DNA of 64,000 nt from contig NZ_JAIELN010000010.1 of NCBI RefSeq assembly GCF_019753045.1, positions 62,001 through 126,000 on the forward strand. Direction: 5' to 3'. A program made the position numbers and the translations under genes. The notes under the pieces are model-generated. The model was not told the origin of the DNA. It was given only the letters and a program-made list of their open reading frames with translations, and made no database searches. This document shows, in pieces, positions 1 through 8,023 of this stretch (position 1 is its first letter; each line of letters begins with the position of its first letter). Source of the stretch: Hyphomicrobium sp. Its GTDB lineage: Bacteria > Pseudomonadota > Alphaproteobacteria > Rhizobiales > Hyphomicrobiaceae.

Positions 1-383
1 TAGTCGCAGCGCTCGATCAGCGGCTCGGAGAGAGAACCTAGCTCCGGTCCGAGCACATATGCCGCTCTGAGGGGATGGCGGAAACTCGGCAGGTCGATTG
101 CATCGTCGAGGAGCTCGATGCCGACGAGCTTGCAGCCGCCTGGGAGCGCCATTTCGTCGAGGGTCGCCCAATTGTAGTGAGGCAGGTGCAGTTGGCTTTT
201 CGACGTGTCCGCGTGGGCTTCCTGGGCCTTATAGGTCGCGCCGACCGTGAAAGTGAAGCTCGCGCCGAAGGCGTGCGCCGAGCGCATCAGATTGCCGAGG
301 TTCAGCGACTTCGACATCCGCTCGGCTCCGATTGCGAAATAGCCCTTCGGGTGCGGCGGCCATGTGGTCGCTTTTCTTGACAT
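1..383 (-). CDS. TrmH/SpoU-family RNA methyltransferase (C-terminus outside window)
   Basis: An open frame runs from an ATG at 383-381 off the left edge with no stop, so about 127 N-terminal residues are visible. The N-terminus reads MSRKATTWPPHPKGYFAIG, followed by the pattern MSKSLNLGNLMRSAHAFGA, which matches the N-terminal asparagine/arginine motif of SPOUT 2'-O-methyltransferases (N-x-G-x-x-x-R-x-A). Further on, YVLGPELGSLS fits the second SPOUT motif (x-G-x-E-x-x-G-L/I) in the knotted SAM-binding fold. Proteins of this family methylate the ribose of tRNA or rRNA; the substrate cannot be told from this fragment. It is divergent from the oxidoreductase gene, 52 bp away. The third SPOUT motif must lie outside the window. 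Confidence 0.8.
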   Translation of the reverse strand, partial: MSRKATTWPPHPKGYFAIGAERMSKSLNLGNLMRSAHAFGASFTFTVGATYKAQEAHADTSKSQLHLPHYNWATLDEMALPGGCKLVGIELLDDAIDLPSFRHPLRAAYVLGPELGSLSEPLIERCD

Positions 384-435
384 TGTGTTCTGCTCGTGTG
401 TGTCAGAGGGATATGCAGCGAGTGGGACGTCACAC

Positions 436-1413
436 ATGAAGGCAGCTCTTTGCAAGAGCCTTGACGGGGCAAAAAGCCTCGCCGTCGAAACACTGCCGGA
501 ACCGGTTGCCGGCCCGGGACAGGCCATCGTTCGGGTGGCGGCCGCAGGTCTCAACTTTGCCGATACGCTGATCACGCGCGGCAAATACCAGTTCAAGCCG
601 GAGTTGCCGTTTTCGCCGGGGGCGGAGATTGCGGGCACCGTCGAGAGCATCGGCGCGAACGACGTCGGCGTTTCGGTTGGCCAAGCGGTCATGGCGTACG
701 TCAATTGGGGCGGGGCGTCCGAGAAGATCGCCGTCGACGCCGATAAGCTCATCCCTATTCCCGACGGCGTGGCGATGACGGTCGCTGCGGGGCTTTCGGT
801 GACCTATGGCACGGCAATGCACGGGCTTGCCGATCGCGGCCGCTTGCAGCCTGGAGAGACGGTCATCGTGACGGGCGCTGCCGGAGGCGCCGGCCAGGCT
901 GCCGTCGAGATCGCCAAGCTCATGGGTGCTCGCGTGATTGCCGTCGTCTCGTCGGAAGAGAAGGGTGCGATTGCTAAAGCCGCAGGCGCGGATGACGTGA
1001 TCCTGTTTCCGGAATCTGATCTCAAGACGAAAGTTCGTGCGCTGACGAACGGCGACGGCGCCGACGTCGTCTATGACTGCATCGGCGGAGATGCTTCGGA
1101 ACCGCTGGTCCGGGCGCTCAACTGGCAAGGCCGGTTTCTGGTCGTCGGCTTTGCGGCAGGGGACATTCCGAAGATTCCACTCAATCTGCTGTTGCTCAGG
1201 GGCGCGGAGATGTCCGGCGTTTTTTGGGGCGAGTCCGTGAAGCGCGATCCCGCCGGACACCGCCGCAACATGGAGCAGATCTTGAGCTGGGTGCGCGACG
1301 GTCGCCTGCAGCCGCGCATCCACGGTATTTACCCGCTCGAGCAGATCCGCGAAGCGCTCGAGATTCTGGAGCGGCGCGAGGCGACCGGCAAGGTCGTATT
1401 GACGATGCAGTGA
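436..1413 (+). CDS. NADPH:quinone oxidoreductase family protein (zinc-free MDR)
   Basis: A 325-residue medium-chain dehydrogenase/reductase. The N-terminal GroES-like half (about residues 1-125) is followed by a Rossmann half with the nucleotide motif GAAGGAGQAAVEIAK near residue 150. The GHE zinc signature of alcohol dehydrogenases is absent (the equivalent stretch reads PGAEIAG), which places it with quinone oxidoreductase/crotonyl-CoA-reductase-like enzymes that reduce quinones or enones with NADPH. The end DGRLQPRIHGIYPLEQIREA...TGKVVL is typical of the family. I chose the ATG at 436 because it begins the conserved MKAALCK; an in-frame upstream ATG at 364 would add 24 unconserved residues. 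The natural substrate is unknown. Confidence 0.85.
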   Translation: MKAALCKSLDGAKSLAVETLPEPVAGPGQAIVRVAAAGLNFADTLITRGKYQFKPELPFSPGAEIAGTVESIGANDVGVSVGQAVMAYVNWGGASEKIAVDADKLIPIPDGVAMTVAAGLSVTYGTAMHGLADRGRLQPGETVIVTGAAGGAGQAAVEIAKLMGARVIAVVSSEEKGAIAKAAGADDVILFPESDLKTKVRALTNGDGADVVYDCIGGDASEPLVRALNWQGRFLVVGFAAGDIPKIPLNLLLLRGAEMSGVFWGESVKRDPAGHRRNMEQILSWVRDGRLQPRIHGIYPLEQIREALEILERREATGKVVLTMQ

Positions 1414-1426
1414 CAGGCGACGCGCG

Positions 1427-1999
1427 CTACCAGCTTGCTTCGCTGTCGTCGGCGAGAAAGCCTAAGCCGCGCATGGGAAAGCGATCCTCTATCCCATAGG
1501 GACCCCCACCGACGCCGGGCCGCGACGACATCAACACGGTTCGGCCGACGAAGAAGGGTTCGGAACGATAGCCGCCGTGGCGCGATAGAAAGCGGGCGAC
1601 GGCATCGGCGTTCGAGTGCTTCAATCTTGCGAGCGTGACATGGGGTTTGAACGCGCGCGTATCAGGCGGCAAGCCCGCGTTGCGGGCGGCCTTCTCGTGC
1701 GCCCGCGCCAATTCCTCAAGTTCGGGGCGGGTTTCAACCGCGGCGAAGATTGATCGAGGATCATCGCCTCCGAATGCGCCGAGACCCGAGAGGCGGATTT
1801 CGAATCCGTCGGGTTCGATCATGGCGAGGTTTGCGGTGAACTCGCGTGCTTGCTCGTTGTCGATATCGCCGCCGAATCTCAGCGTGATGTGATAGCTCTC
1901 GGGTAATAGCCAACGCGCGCCGGGCAGCGGCACACGCAAACTATGCAGCTCTTCGCGGATATCATCCGGCAACTCGATGGCGGTGAACAAGCGGGGCAT
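1427..1999 (-). CDS. thpR: RNA 2',3'-cyclic phosphodiesterase (LigT/ThpR family)
   Basis: A 190-residue 2H-phosphoesterase. The two catalytic H-x-T-x motifs are visible as HITLRF near residue 40 and HVTLAR near residue 125, spaced as in ThpR/LigT. The N-terminus MPRLFTAIELPDD is the usual start of the family. Known members hydrolyse RNA 2',3'-cyclic phosphates to 2'-phosphates and can ligate half-tRNAs in vitro. The frame stays open upstream to 2146, but those 49 residues overlap the neighbouring gene, are not conserved in character, and are excluded. It lies 37 bp downstream of the GDSL esterase on the same strand, so the two may be cotranscribed. Confidence 0.88.
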   Translation of the reverse strand: MPRLFTAIELPDDIREELHSLRVPLPGARWLLPESYHITLRFGGDIDNEQAREFTANLAMIEPDGFEIRLSGLGAFGGDDPRSIFAAVETRPELEELARAHEKAARNAGLPPDTRAFKPHVTLARLKHSNADAVARFLSRHGGYRSEPFFVGRTVLMSSRPGVGGGPYGIEDRFPMRGLGFLADDSEASW

Positions 2000-2036
2000 C
2001 GGAATGTCCTTGCTCGCAACAGGGGCGAAGGCGCCG

Positions 2037-2759
2037 TTATTTTTTCTGCGCTTCCTTTTGCTCGACGCTTGCGACGAGCGCTTCGACGTCGGGCATGATG
2101 CGCTTGACGATCTCGGAGACCCCGGCTGCAGTCGGGTGCAAGCCATCAGGCTGCGTGAACGATCGATCCAAGGCTACGCCATCGAGGAAAAACGGGTAGA
2201 GCGGAACACCGTATTTCGAAGAGAGGTCCGGATAGATCGCGTCGAACGACTTTGCGTACTCGTCGCCCCAATTGTTCGGCGCCTTCATGCCGGCGAGGAG
2301 CACGGGGACACCCTTGTCCTTCAACGCGGTGAGCATCTTGTCGAGATTGGCGCGCGGCACTTTCGGGTCGATGCCTCTGAGTGCATCGTTGGCGCCAAGC
2401 TCAAGGATCACAGCATCGGGTTTGGGGTCGAGCGCCCAGTCGAGCCGCGCCACGCCGTCGGACGTCGTGTCGCCAGAAACGCCGGCATTGACGACGGTGA
2501 CCTTGTGCCCCTTCGCTTCAAGCGCCATCTGAAGCTGCGCGGGGAACGAATCACTGGTTTTGACGCCATAGCCAGCGGTAAGACTATCCCCGAAGGCAAC
2601 AATCGTCGCCGGTCGCCCTTGAGCGGCCGCCGGGGACATCATGATGGGAGCGGCCGTGCAGGCAAAGATCGTCATGAGGCAGAGTGCCGCTTTCGCAATC
2701 CATGGCCTTGGCCGGGCCTGCAGATACATGCGGGGACCAAGGGAAAATCCATCGTTCAT
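2037..2759 (-). CDS. Exported GDSL-type arylesterase / TesA-like lysophospholipase
   Basis: About 240 residues. An N-terminal hydrophobic segment (AALCLMTIFACTAAPIMM) followed by a Pro-Ala-Ala-Ala-Gln stretch looks like a signal peptide, so the enzyme should act in the periplasm. The SGNH hydrolase blocks are all present: AFGDSLTAGYG (nucleophile Ser), NAGVSGDTTSDG (Gly), LGANDALRG (Asn) and DGLHPTAAG (Asp/His). It resembles E. coli TesA in family and in position: it is divergent from the ABC ATPase/permease pair, as tesA is from ybbA-ybbP. The start at 2759 keeps the complete signal; the ATG at 2729 is an alternative. The frame remains open to 2966 without coding character. Confidence 0.85.
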   Translation of the reverse strand: MNDGFSLGPRMYLQARPRPWIAKAALCLMTIFACTAAPIMMSPAAAQGRPATIVAFGDSLTAGYGVKTSDSFPAQLQMALEAKGHKVTVVNAGVSGDTTSDGVARLDWALDPKPDAVILELGANDALRGIDPKVPRANLDKMLTALKDKGVPVLLAGMKAPNNWGDEYAKSFDAIYPDLSSKYGVPLYPFFLDGVALDRSFTQPDGLHPTAAGVSEIVKRIMPDVEALVASVEQKEAQKK

Positions 2760-2864
2760 TTTTCGGCCCCACACATTACGCAATTCATGAGCTGACGTAG
2801 AGGCTCGATACGCACCGTGCAAGGCCGCCTCGACAACGGCCATGACAATACAGGGCATCTTAGC

Positions 2865-3596
2865 TTGAGCGAACCCATCATCAAACTCGACAATGTGCAT
2901 CTCTCTCTGACGAGCCGCGCAGGCCCAGTCCATATTCTGCGCGGTGTGTCGCTTGCGATTCCTCACGGGCAGTCCGCGGCGATCGTCGGGCCATCTGGCT
3001 CCGGCAAGACGTCGCTGCTCATGACGATGGCGGGGCTCGAGCGGGCGACAAGTGGTGAGATCAACGTATCAGGGCGGAGCATCGGGCCTTTGTCCGAGGA
3101 TGAGCTTGCCATGCTGCGCGGTGCGCATATGGGCATCGTGTTTCAATCATTTCACCTTGTCCCGACGATGACGGCGCTCGAGAACGTCGCTTTGCCGATG
3201 GAACTCGCAGGCGACAGCAAGGCTTTTGAGACGGCTCGCGGACTTTTGGACGAGGTTGGGCTCGGGGCGCGCGTCGAGCATTTTCCAGCGGAACTCTCGG
3301 GCGGCGAGCAACAGCGCGTCGCCATCGCACGGGCGCTCAGCCGTTCGCCCGAGATCATTTTCGCCGATGAGCCGACGGGCAATCTCGACGGTCGGACCGG
3401 GCGGCAGATCATCGATTTGCTTTTCGGTCTTCGCGAGCGCCGAAACGCGACACTCGTGATGGTCACTCACGACAACAAACTCGCCGCGATGGCTGATCGC
3501 ATCATCCGCATGGCGGACGGCGCGATCGTATCGGATGAGCGTACGGACGTCTCCGATGCGGGTCCCGGTTCCGCGATGCATGCGGTGTCGTCGTGA
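2865..3596 (+). CDS. ABC transporter ATP-binding protein (YbbA/LolD-like)
   Basis: A roughly 243-residue ATPase of the MacB/LolD/YbbA group. It has Walker [10 protein letters not shown], a Q-loop in [17 protein letters not shown], the signature [15 protein letters not shown], Walker [13 protein letters not shown] and the switch histidine in MVTHD. It should energise the large FtsX-type permease encoded next, with which it overlaps by 4 bp (GTGA), implying translational coupling. The substrate of YbbAP-type transporters is not settled. I used the TTG at 2865 (protein [10 protein letters not shown]...); a GTG at 2817 would add 16 residues. The divergent GDSL esterase matches the E. coli tesA-ybbA-ybbP arrangement. 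Confidence 0.87.
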   Translation: MSEPIIKLDNVHLSLTSRAGPVHILRGVSLAIPHGQSAAIVGPSGSGKTSLLMTMAGLERATSGEINVSGRSIGPLSEDELAMLRGAHMGIVFQSFHLVPTMTALENVALPMELAGDSKAFETARGLLDEVGLGARVEHFPAELSGGEQQRVAIARALSRSPEIIFADEPTGNLDGRTGRQIIDLLFGLRERRNATLVMVTHDNKLAAMADRIIRMADGAIVSDERTDVSDAGPGSAMHAVSS

Positions 3597-6169
3597 CGGT
3601 GTCGGCGTTGGAAAGCGCCCTACCGCAGCAGCGCGCCGGATTGCGCACCATCCTGCGTCTCGGTTTGCGCGAGCTTCGCAATGGGTTTGACGGCTTCCGG
3701 ATCTTCATCGCGTGCCTCGCGCTGGGCGTGATGGTGATCGCCGCGGTCGGTGCGCTTGCGGATGCGTTGCGCGCGGGGCTCGCGACACAAGGCGAGGTTA
3801 TTCTCGGCGGCGACGTGATGTTTGCGCGCGCACACACGCGGTCGGCTCCTGCCGAGCGGGACGTATTCAAAAGTCTCGGACAGGTCAGCGAAACCGCCAC
3901 CATGCGGACGATGGCGCGCCGTCTCGACGGATCGGATCAGGCGCTGGCGGAACTCAAGGGTGTCGACGGTCTCTATCCGCTCGCGGGCGAGGTCACGCTC
4001 AAGAGCCCCGGTTCGTTCGCGCATGCGATCACAGGCGATGGCGTCGTTGCCGACGCAATGCTTCTCGATCGCCTGGGGCTCAAGGTCGGCGACAAGATGC
4101 GTCTCGGCGAAGCCGAGGTCGTGGTCGGTGGCATTCTCGATAACGAGCCCGATGCCGTGGCGGACCGGATGACCTACGGGCCACGGATTTTCGTCTCGCT
4201 TGAAACGCTCGAAAAGACCGGCCTCGTCAAGCCGGGTACGCTGATACGCTGGCGTTATGCGATCAAGCTTCCAGCGAACGCCGTAAGCGACCGGCAGGCG
4301 CTCAGCGAGTTGCGGAAAGACATCGCGCAAAAGCTTCCGAATGGCGGGTTCACGAGCGGCGACCGTTTCGATCCTTCGCCACAGATCACCAGAGTGCTCG
4401 AGCGGCTGCGGCAGTTCCTCATCCTCATCGGACTTGCGTCGCTGCTCGTCGGCGGCGTCGGCATTGCCAATGCGGTTTCGACGTTCATCGACAAGCGGAT
4501 GAAAGTGATCGCGACGCTCAGAAGCGTCGGCGCATCAGGCGCGCAGATCATGGGAATTTTTCTCGTTCAGCTCGGGCTGATGACTGCGATCGGTATCGCG
4601 ATCGGCTTGGCGTTGGGCGTTGCCGTTCCGCAGGTCATCGATGCGTTCTACGGGGATCTCCTGCCGGTCCGCATCGATGTTCAAGTCTCGCCGCAGAGTT
4701 TGGCGATCGCCGCGCTTTACGGTGCGATCATTGCGTTGCTGTTTGCACTCTGGCCGCTTGGACGGGCTGAAAATGTGCGTGCAAGCGTGCTCTTTCGCGA
4801 TTCCGTCAACTCGCCCGGCGGCAGACCCCGCCCAGCGCTCATCGCGATCATGGGTGTGCTGGCCGCTCTTCTCGTCGGCGTTGCTGTCCTGACATCGGAG
4901 CCGCGCTCGATTGCCCTCTACGTCGTTGCGGGCCTCGTCGTCATGCTGGCGGTGTTCGGATGGCTAGGCGGCTATCTCTCGCGTCTCGCCGGCCGGCTGC
5001 CGCGACCGAGGCGGCCTGAACTTGCTCTTGCCCTGCGCAACATCGCGTCGCCCGATGGACTGACGCGGTCCGTCCTCTTGTCGCTCGGCACGGGGCTTTC
5101 ATTGTTGGTCGCGGTGGGTCTCGCCAATGCTGCTCTCGTCGCCGATCTCCAGGAGCGGCTGCCGGCCGAGGCGCCGGATTACTTCCTTCTCGACATTCCA
5201 CCTGCCGACTTCGAGGGGCTCACGACCCGCGTTTCGCAACATGTGCCCGGTGCGAAGCTCGTCGAAGCGCCGATGCTGCGGGGCCGGATCGTCGCGATAA
5301 AGGGAAAGCCTGTCGAAGAGCTGACGTTCCCGGCAGACACGCAATGGGTTTTGAATAGTGACCGCGGGCTCAGCTACGCCGACACTGTTCCGGAGGGGTC
5401 GACGGTTTCGAGCGGCGCCTGGTGGGATAAGGGGTACGACGGGCCGCCGCTTGTCTCGTTCGAGGGCGAGATCGCCAAAAAGCTCGGCCTCGGCTTGGGC
5501 GACACCGTGACGGTCAACGTGCTCGGGCGCAATATCGACGCCAAAGTCGCAAGCCTGCGTGACGTCAAATGGGAAAGCATTGCCCTGAACTTCATCATGG
5601 TTTTCTCGCCCAATACGCTACGGGCGGCGCCGCACAATCTGCTGGCCACCGTTCGTTTGCCGCCTGGCGGCAAGCCAGGACCCGAGTCCGACATGGTGCG
5701 TGACCTTGGGAAGGCCTATCCAAGCGTCAGCGCGATCCGGGTTCGCGACGCGATCGACCAGTTCAGCAAGATTTTTGCGAAGGTGATGGTCGCCGTGCAG
5801 GTGGCGGGAAGCGTCACGTTGACCGCAGGCGCGCTCGTTCTCGCGGGCGCTTTGGTAATTGCCCAGCGCCGCCGCATTCTGGAAGCCGTCATCCTGAAAA
5901 CGATTGGCGCCCGGCGGCGGCAGATCCTCGAGGTTCACGCCTGGGAATATGCGGTTCTTGCCGCCATTGCCGCGCTCGTCGCCATTGCGCTCGGAAGCGC
6001 CGTCGCTTGGGTCGCGGTCACGCGTGTCATGGAACTGGACTACGTCTTCTCTCTCAGCTCCATCGGGATCAGCCTTGGGCTGGCGGGGGCGATGATTGCC
6101 CTTTTCGGGGGGTTCGGCACTTGGGCTATCCTGCGGGCGCCCCCGGCGCCGTACCTGCGCTCGGAATAA
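3593..6169 (+). CDS. ABC transporter permease, YbbP-like with two FtsX domains
   Basis: An 858-residue membrane protein. After the first membrane segment near residues 35-60 comes a large periplasmic region. The first FtsX domain follows (around LVGGVGIANAVSTFIDKRM and LRSVGASGAQIMGIFLV, residues 280-330), then a run of central membrane segments, a second periplasmic region, and a C-terminal FtsX domain (TAGALVLAGALVIAQRRR, KTIGARRRQIL). This duplicated design is that of YbbP-type permeases, which form a transporter with a YbbA-like ATPase. It starts with GTG inside the ATPase stop codon. No substrate is inferred. About 100 bp separates it from the next gene. Confidence 0.88.
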   Translation: MTVSALESALPQQRAGLRTILRLGLRELRNGFDGFRIFIACLALGVMVIAAVGALADALRAGLATQGEVILGGDVMFARAHTRSAPAERDVFKSLGQVSETATMRTMARRLDGSDQALAELKGVDGLYPLAGEVTLKSPGSFAHAITGDGVVADAMLLDRLGLKVGDKMRLGEAEVVVGGILDNEPDAVADRMTYGPRIFVSLETLEKTGLVKPGTLIRWRYAIKLPANAVSDRQALSELRKDIAQKLPNGGFTSGDRFDPSPQITRVLERLRQFLILIGLASLLVGGVGIANAVSTFIDKRMKVIATLRSVGASGAQIMGIFLVQLGLMTAIGIAIGLALGVAVPQVIDAFYGDLLPVRIDVQVSPQSLAIAALYGAIIALLFALWPLGRAENVRASVLFRDSVNSPGGRPRPALIAIMGVLAALLVGVAVLTSEPRSIALYVVAGLVVMLAVFGWLGGYLSRLAGRLPRPRRPELALALRNIASPDGLTRSVLLSLGTGLSLLVAVGLANAALVADLQERLPAEAPDYFLLDIPPADFEGLTTRVSQHVPGAKLVEAPMLRGRIVAIKGKPVEELTFPADTQWVLNSDRGLSYADTVPEGSTVSSGAWWDKGYDGPPLVSFEGEIAKKLGLGLGDTVTVNVLGRNIDAKVASLRDVKWESIALNFIMVFSPNTLRAAPHNLLATVRLPPGGKPGPESDMVRDLGKAYPSVSAIRVRDAIDQFSKIFAKVMVAVQVAGSVTLTAGALVLAGALVIAQRRRILEAVILKTIGARRRQILEVHAWEYAVLAAIAALVAIALGSAVAWVAVTRVMELDYVFSLSSIGISLGLAGAMIALFGGFGTWAILRAPPAPYLRSE

Positions 6170-6272
6170 AAGACTAACCCCTTTTGTTTACGGGGCTTGA
6201 AAGCAATCAAATGAAATAACATATGATTGCGCGGGACCCGGCGACTGGCCGGCAATTACGAGGATACAGACC

Positions 6273-7034
6273 ATGGCTGAAGTTTTTACGCGACCAAATA
6301 GCCCGTACGGCGGCGCACGGACATCGGGCGCGATTGACCAGGGGCTGCGCTCGTTCATGCTCGGCACCTACAACTATATGGCGCTCGGCGTCGCCGGCAC
6401 TGCCGTCGTCGTCATGCTCCTGATGGCTAATCCGCAAGTTATGGCGGCCATTGCCCTCGGCCCGATGAAGTGGGTCGTGTTTGCGGCCGTTCTCGGCCTC
6501 GGCTTTTTCGCGCCGCGTCTTTTCTTCGGCGGCAGTGACGTTCTCGCGCACGGCGCCTACTGGCTCTACTGCGCTCTCTGGGGCGCTTTGATCGCTCCGA
6601 TGGTGTCGCTGTACGTCGGCATGGGCTTGGCTGGCATTGTCGGTCAGGCGTTCTTCATCGCTGCTGCCATGTTCGCCGTGACGAGTCTCATCGGCTACAC
6701 GACGAAGAAGGACATGACCGGCTGGAGCGGCTTCCTGTCGATGGCGTCGATCGGCCTGATCATCGTCATGGTGGGCAGCTATTTCTTCATCAACGATGCC
6801 GGCACCAGCAAGATGGTGAGCATGGGTATCTCGGCTGTTGTCGTGTTGCTCTTCTCGGTCATTACGGCTTTCGAAACGCAGGCGATCAAGTCGATGTACA
6901 TCGAGCAGGCGGCTTACGGTAACGAAGCCCAGCTGAAGCGTTCGTCGATCTTCGGCGCCTTCATGCTCTACGGCTCGTTCGTGACGCTGTTCATCCACAT
7001 CCTGAACCTGTTGGGCTTGGCAAGCCGCGAATAA
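6273..7034 (+). CDS. Bax inhibitor-1/YccA family inner-membrane protein
   Basis: A 253-residue protein with about seven hydrophobic segments after a short soluble N-terminus (MAEVFTRPNSPYGGARTSG). The loop SLIGYTTKKDMTGWSGFLSMA and the end TAFETQAIKSMY...LYGSFVTLFIHILNLLG are hallmarks of the BI-1/YccA/YbhL family. Bacterial members include pH-dependent calcium-leak channels and modulators of FtsH proteolysis; which applies here is unknown. The ATG at 6273 follows a GAGGA ribosome-binding site. A strong terminator follows the stop codon. Confidence 0.9.
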   Translation: MAEVFTRPNSPYGGARTSGAIDQGLRSFMLGTYNYMALGVAGTAVVVMLLMANPQVMAAIALGPMKWVVFAAVLGLGFFAPRLFFGGSDVLAHGAYWLYCALWGALIAPMVSLYVGMGLAGIVGQAFFIAAAMFAVTSLIGYTTKKDMTGWSGFLSMASIGLIIVMVGSYFFINDAGTSKMVSMGISAVVVLLFSVITAFETQAIKSMYIEQAAYGNEAQLKRSSIFGAFMLYGSFVTLFIHILNLLGLASRE

Positions 7035-7060
7035 CGGTCGAAACGTCGATTGAATTGAGA

Positions 7061-7087
7061 AAGGCCCCGGTTTCCGGGGCCTTTTTT
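7061..7087 (+). terminator. Rho-independent terminator after the BI-1 gene
   Basis: Inverted repeat AGGCCCCGG / CCGGGGCCT with a TTT loop, followed directly by a run of T. It lies 27 bp after the stop codon of the BI-1 gene and should end that transcript. Confidence 0.9.
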
Positions 7088-7164
7088 CATTGGGTGCTTT
7101 TGTTGATTGGCACTTCCGACACCTGTACCGGGAGCCGGCCGGAAGTGCCAATGATCAGCGGAAC

Positions 7165-7548
7165 TCACGCGCCGACAATGCCCGGGCGGTCTTCCAGGAC
7201 GCTCAGTACGCGTTTCAGGTCCTGACCGCGCTTCATGATCAGTCCGCCAGCGGCGATGACGCTATACGCCCCCTGCTTGCGCGCTAGGCGCAAGTCTTTC
7301 TCGATGCGGTAGAGCGGATATTCGCTGGCTTTGCGGTAGACGGAGAACACTGCCTTATCGCGGAGGAGGTCGATGGCGTAATCGCGCCAAGCTCCGGATG
7401 CTACCTTTCGGCCGTAAAGATCCAGAATGGCGGTCAGCTCGTACCGATCAAAAGTGGTACGGCGACCGGGTTCCGAGGCGGTATCGGGGGCCCCAAGCTT
7501 GCCCGCAGGCCGCGGGCGAAAAGCTATCGGTTCGGTTGTCTCGCTCAA
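7165..7548 (-). CDS. DUF2794 domain-containing protein
   Basis: A 127-residue protein typical of alphaproteobacteria. The conserved core begins around TTFDRYELTAILDLYGRKV (residues 30-48) and continues through WRDYAIDLLRDKAVFSVYR and YPLYRIEKDLRLARKQG to the C-terminus, covering the whole DUF2794 length. The first 28 residues are rich in Pro, Ala and Glu and are likely disordered. No membrane segment or signal is seen. Its biochemical role is unknown; it is normally a small cytosolic protein. It is convergent with the BI-1 gene across the terminator at 7061-7087. Confidence 0.85.
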   Translation of the reverse strand: MSETTEPIAFRPRPAGKLGAPDTASEPGRRTTFDRYELTAILDLYGRKVASGAWRDYAIDLLRDKAVFSVYRKASEYPLYRIEKDLRLARKQGAYSVIAAGGLIMKRGQDLKRVLSVLEDRPGIVGA

Positions 7549-8023
7549 ACGGTCTTGTCCATCGTTAGCCTCTTAAAGATCGCGCCAACGCTCGAGGAAT
7601 GCAAGAGAGCAAGGTTGATAATCTTATGATCGAGAATTGCATGGTTGGTGCACGGAAAGACCCTCAGGCGGACAAATTCGCGACTCCGCGGAGGCCACAA
7701 ACAGCCGTAATAAAACGCAATAAAGATAACCGTTGCCTTTGGATCAAGCTTCAAAGGACCGGCTCTGGACTCATAGCCCCCCAGCCCCCCGGGGCCACAG
7801 TTTCGAGGTTGGGTTCACAGGCAACGCTTCCCCTCCTGCGTTTTGGCCCCCCGTCCAAGACGAACTTCTTCCCCTGAACGTCCTGACTTCCGGAGAATCG
7901 GCCCAAAAGGTCGATCCTCCGGCTTTATTCATTCCCATTCATTGCCACTGTTTCATTAGTCGTCCGGCGGTTTTGTGCGTATATAAAGTTACATAGCGGG
8001 GAAGAATAGAGATTGATCTCAGG
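7549..8023. other. 475-bp intergenic region, divergent promoters expected
   Basis: This gap separates the divergently transcribed DUF2794 and M3 peptidase genes, so both promoters should lie here. Composition is lower in GC near both ends, for example around 7990 (GTATATAAAGTTACATAG), and C-rich in the middle around 7780-7870. Two short open frames cross the middle on the plus strand, but they lack recognisable sequence, so I did not call them. I see no tRNA, terminator or strong inverted repeat. Confidence 0.5.

Noticed and set aside
75-380. 101-codon plus-strand frame at the left edge
   Set aside because: The opposite strand encodes a clear TrmH/SpoU methyltransferase over the same bases.
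430-1323. 297-codon open frame on the minus strand opposite the quinone oxidoreductase
   Set aside because: It mirrors the codon structure of the real gene, is rich in Arg, His and Asp and resembles no protein family. Similar long shadows lie opposite acnA (12532-14010), sdhA (23839-25197) and the DapC-like gene (29455-30666).
7733-7996. 87-codon frame in the gap before the M3 peptidase
   Set aside because: No ribosome-binding site, low-complexity Pro-rich start and no recognisable domain.
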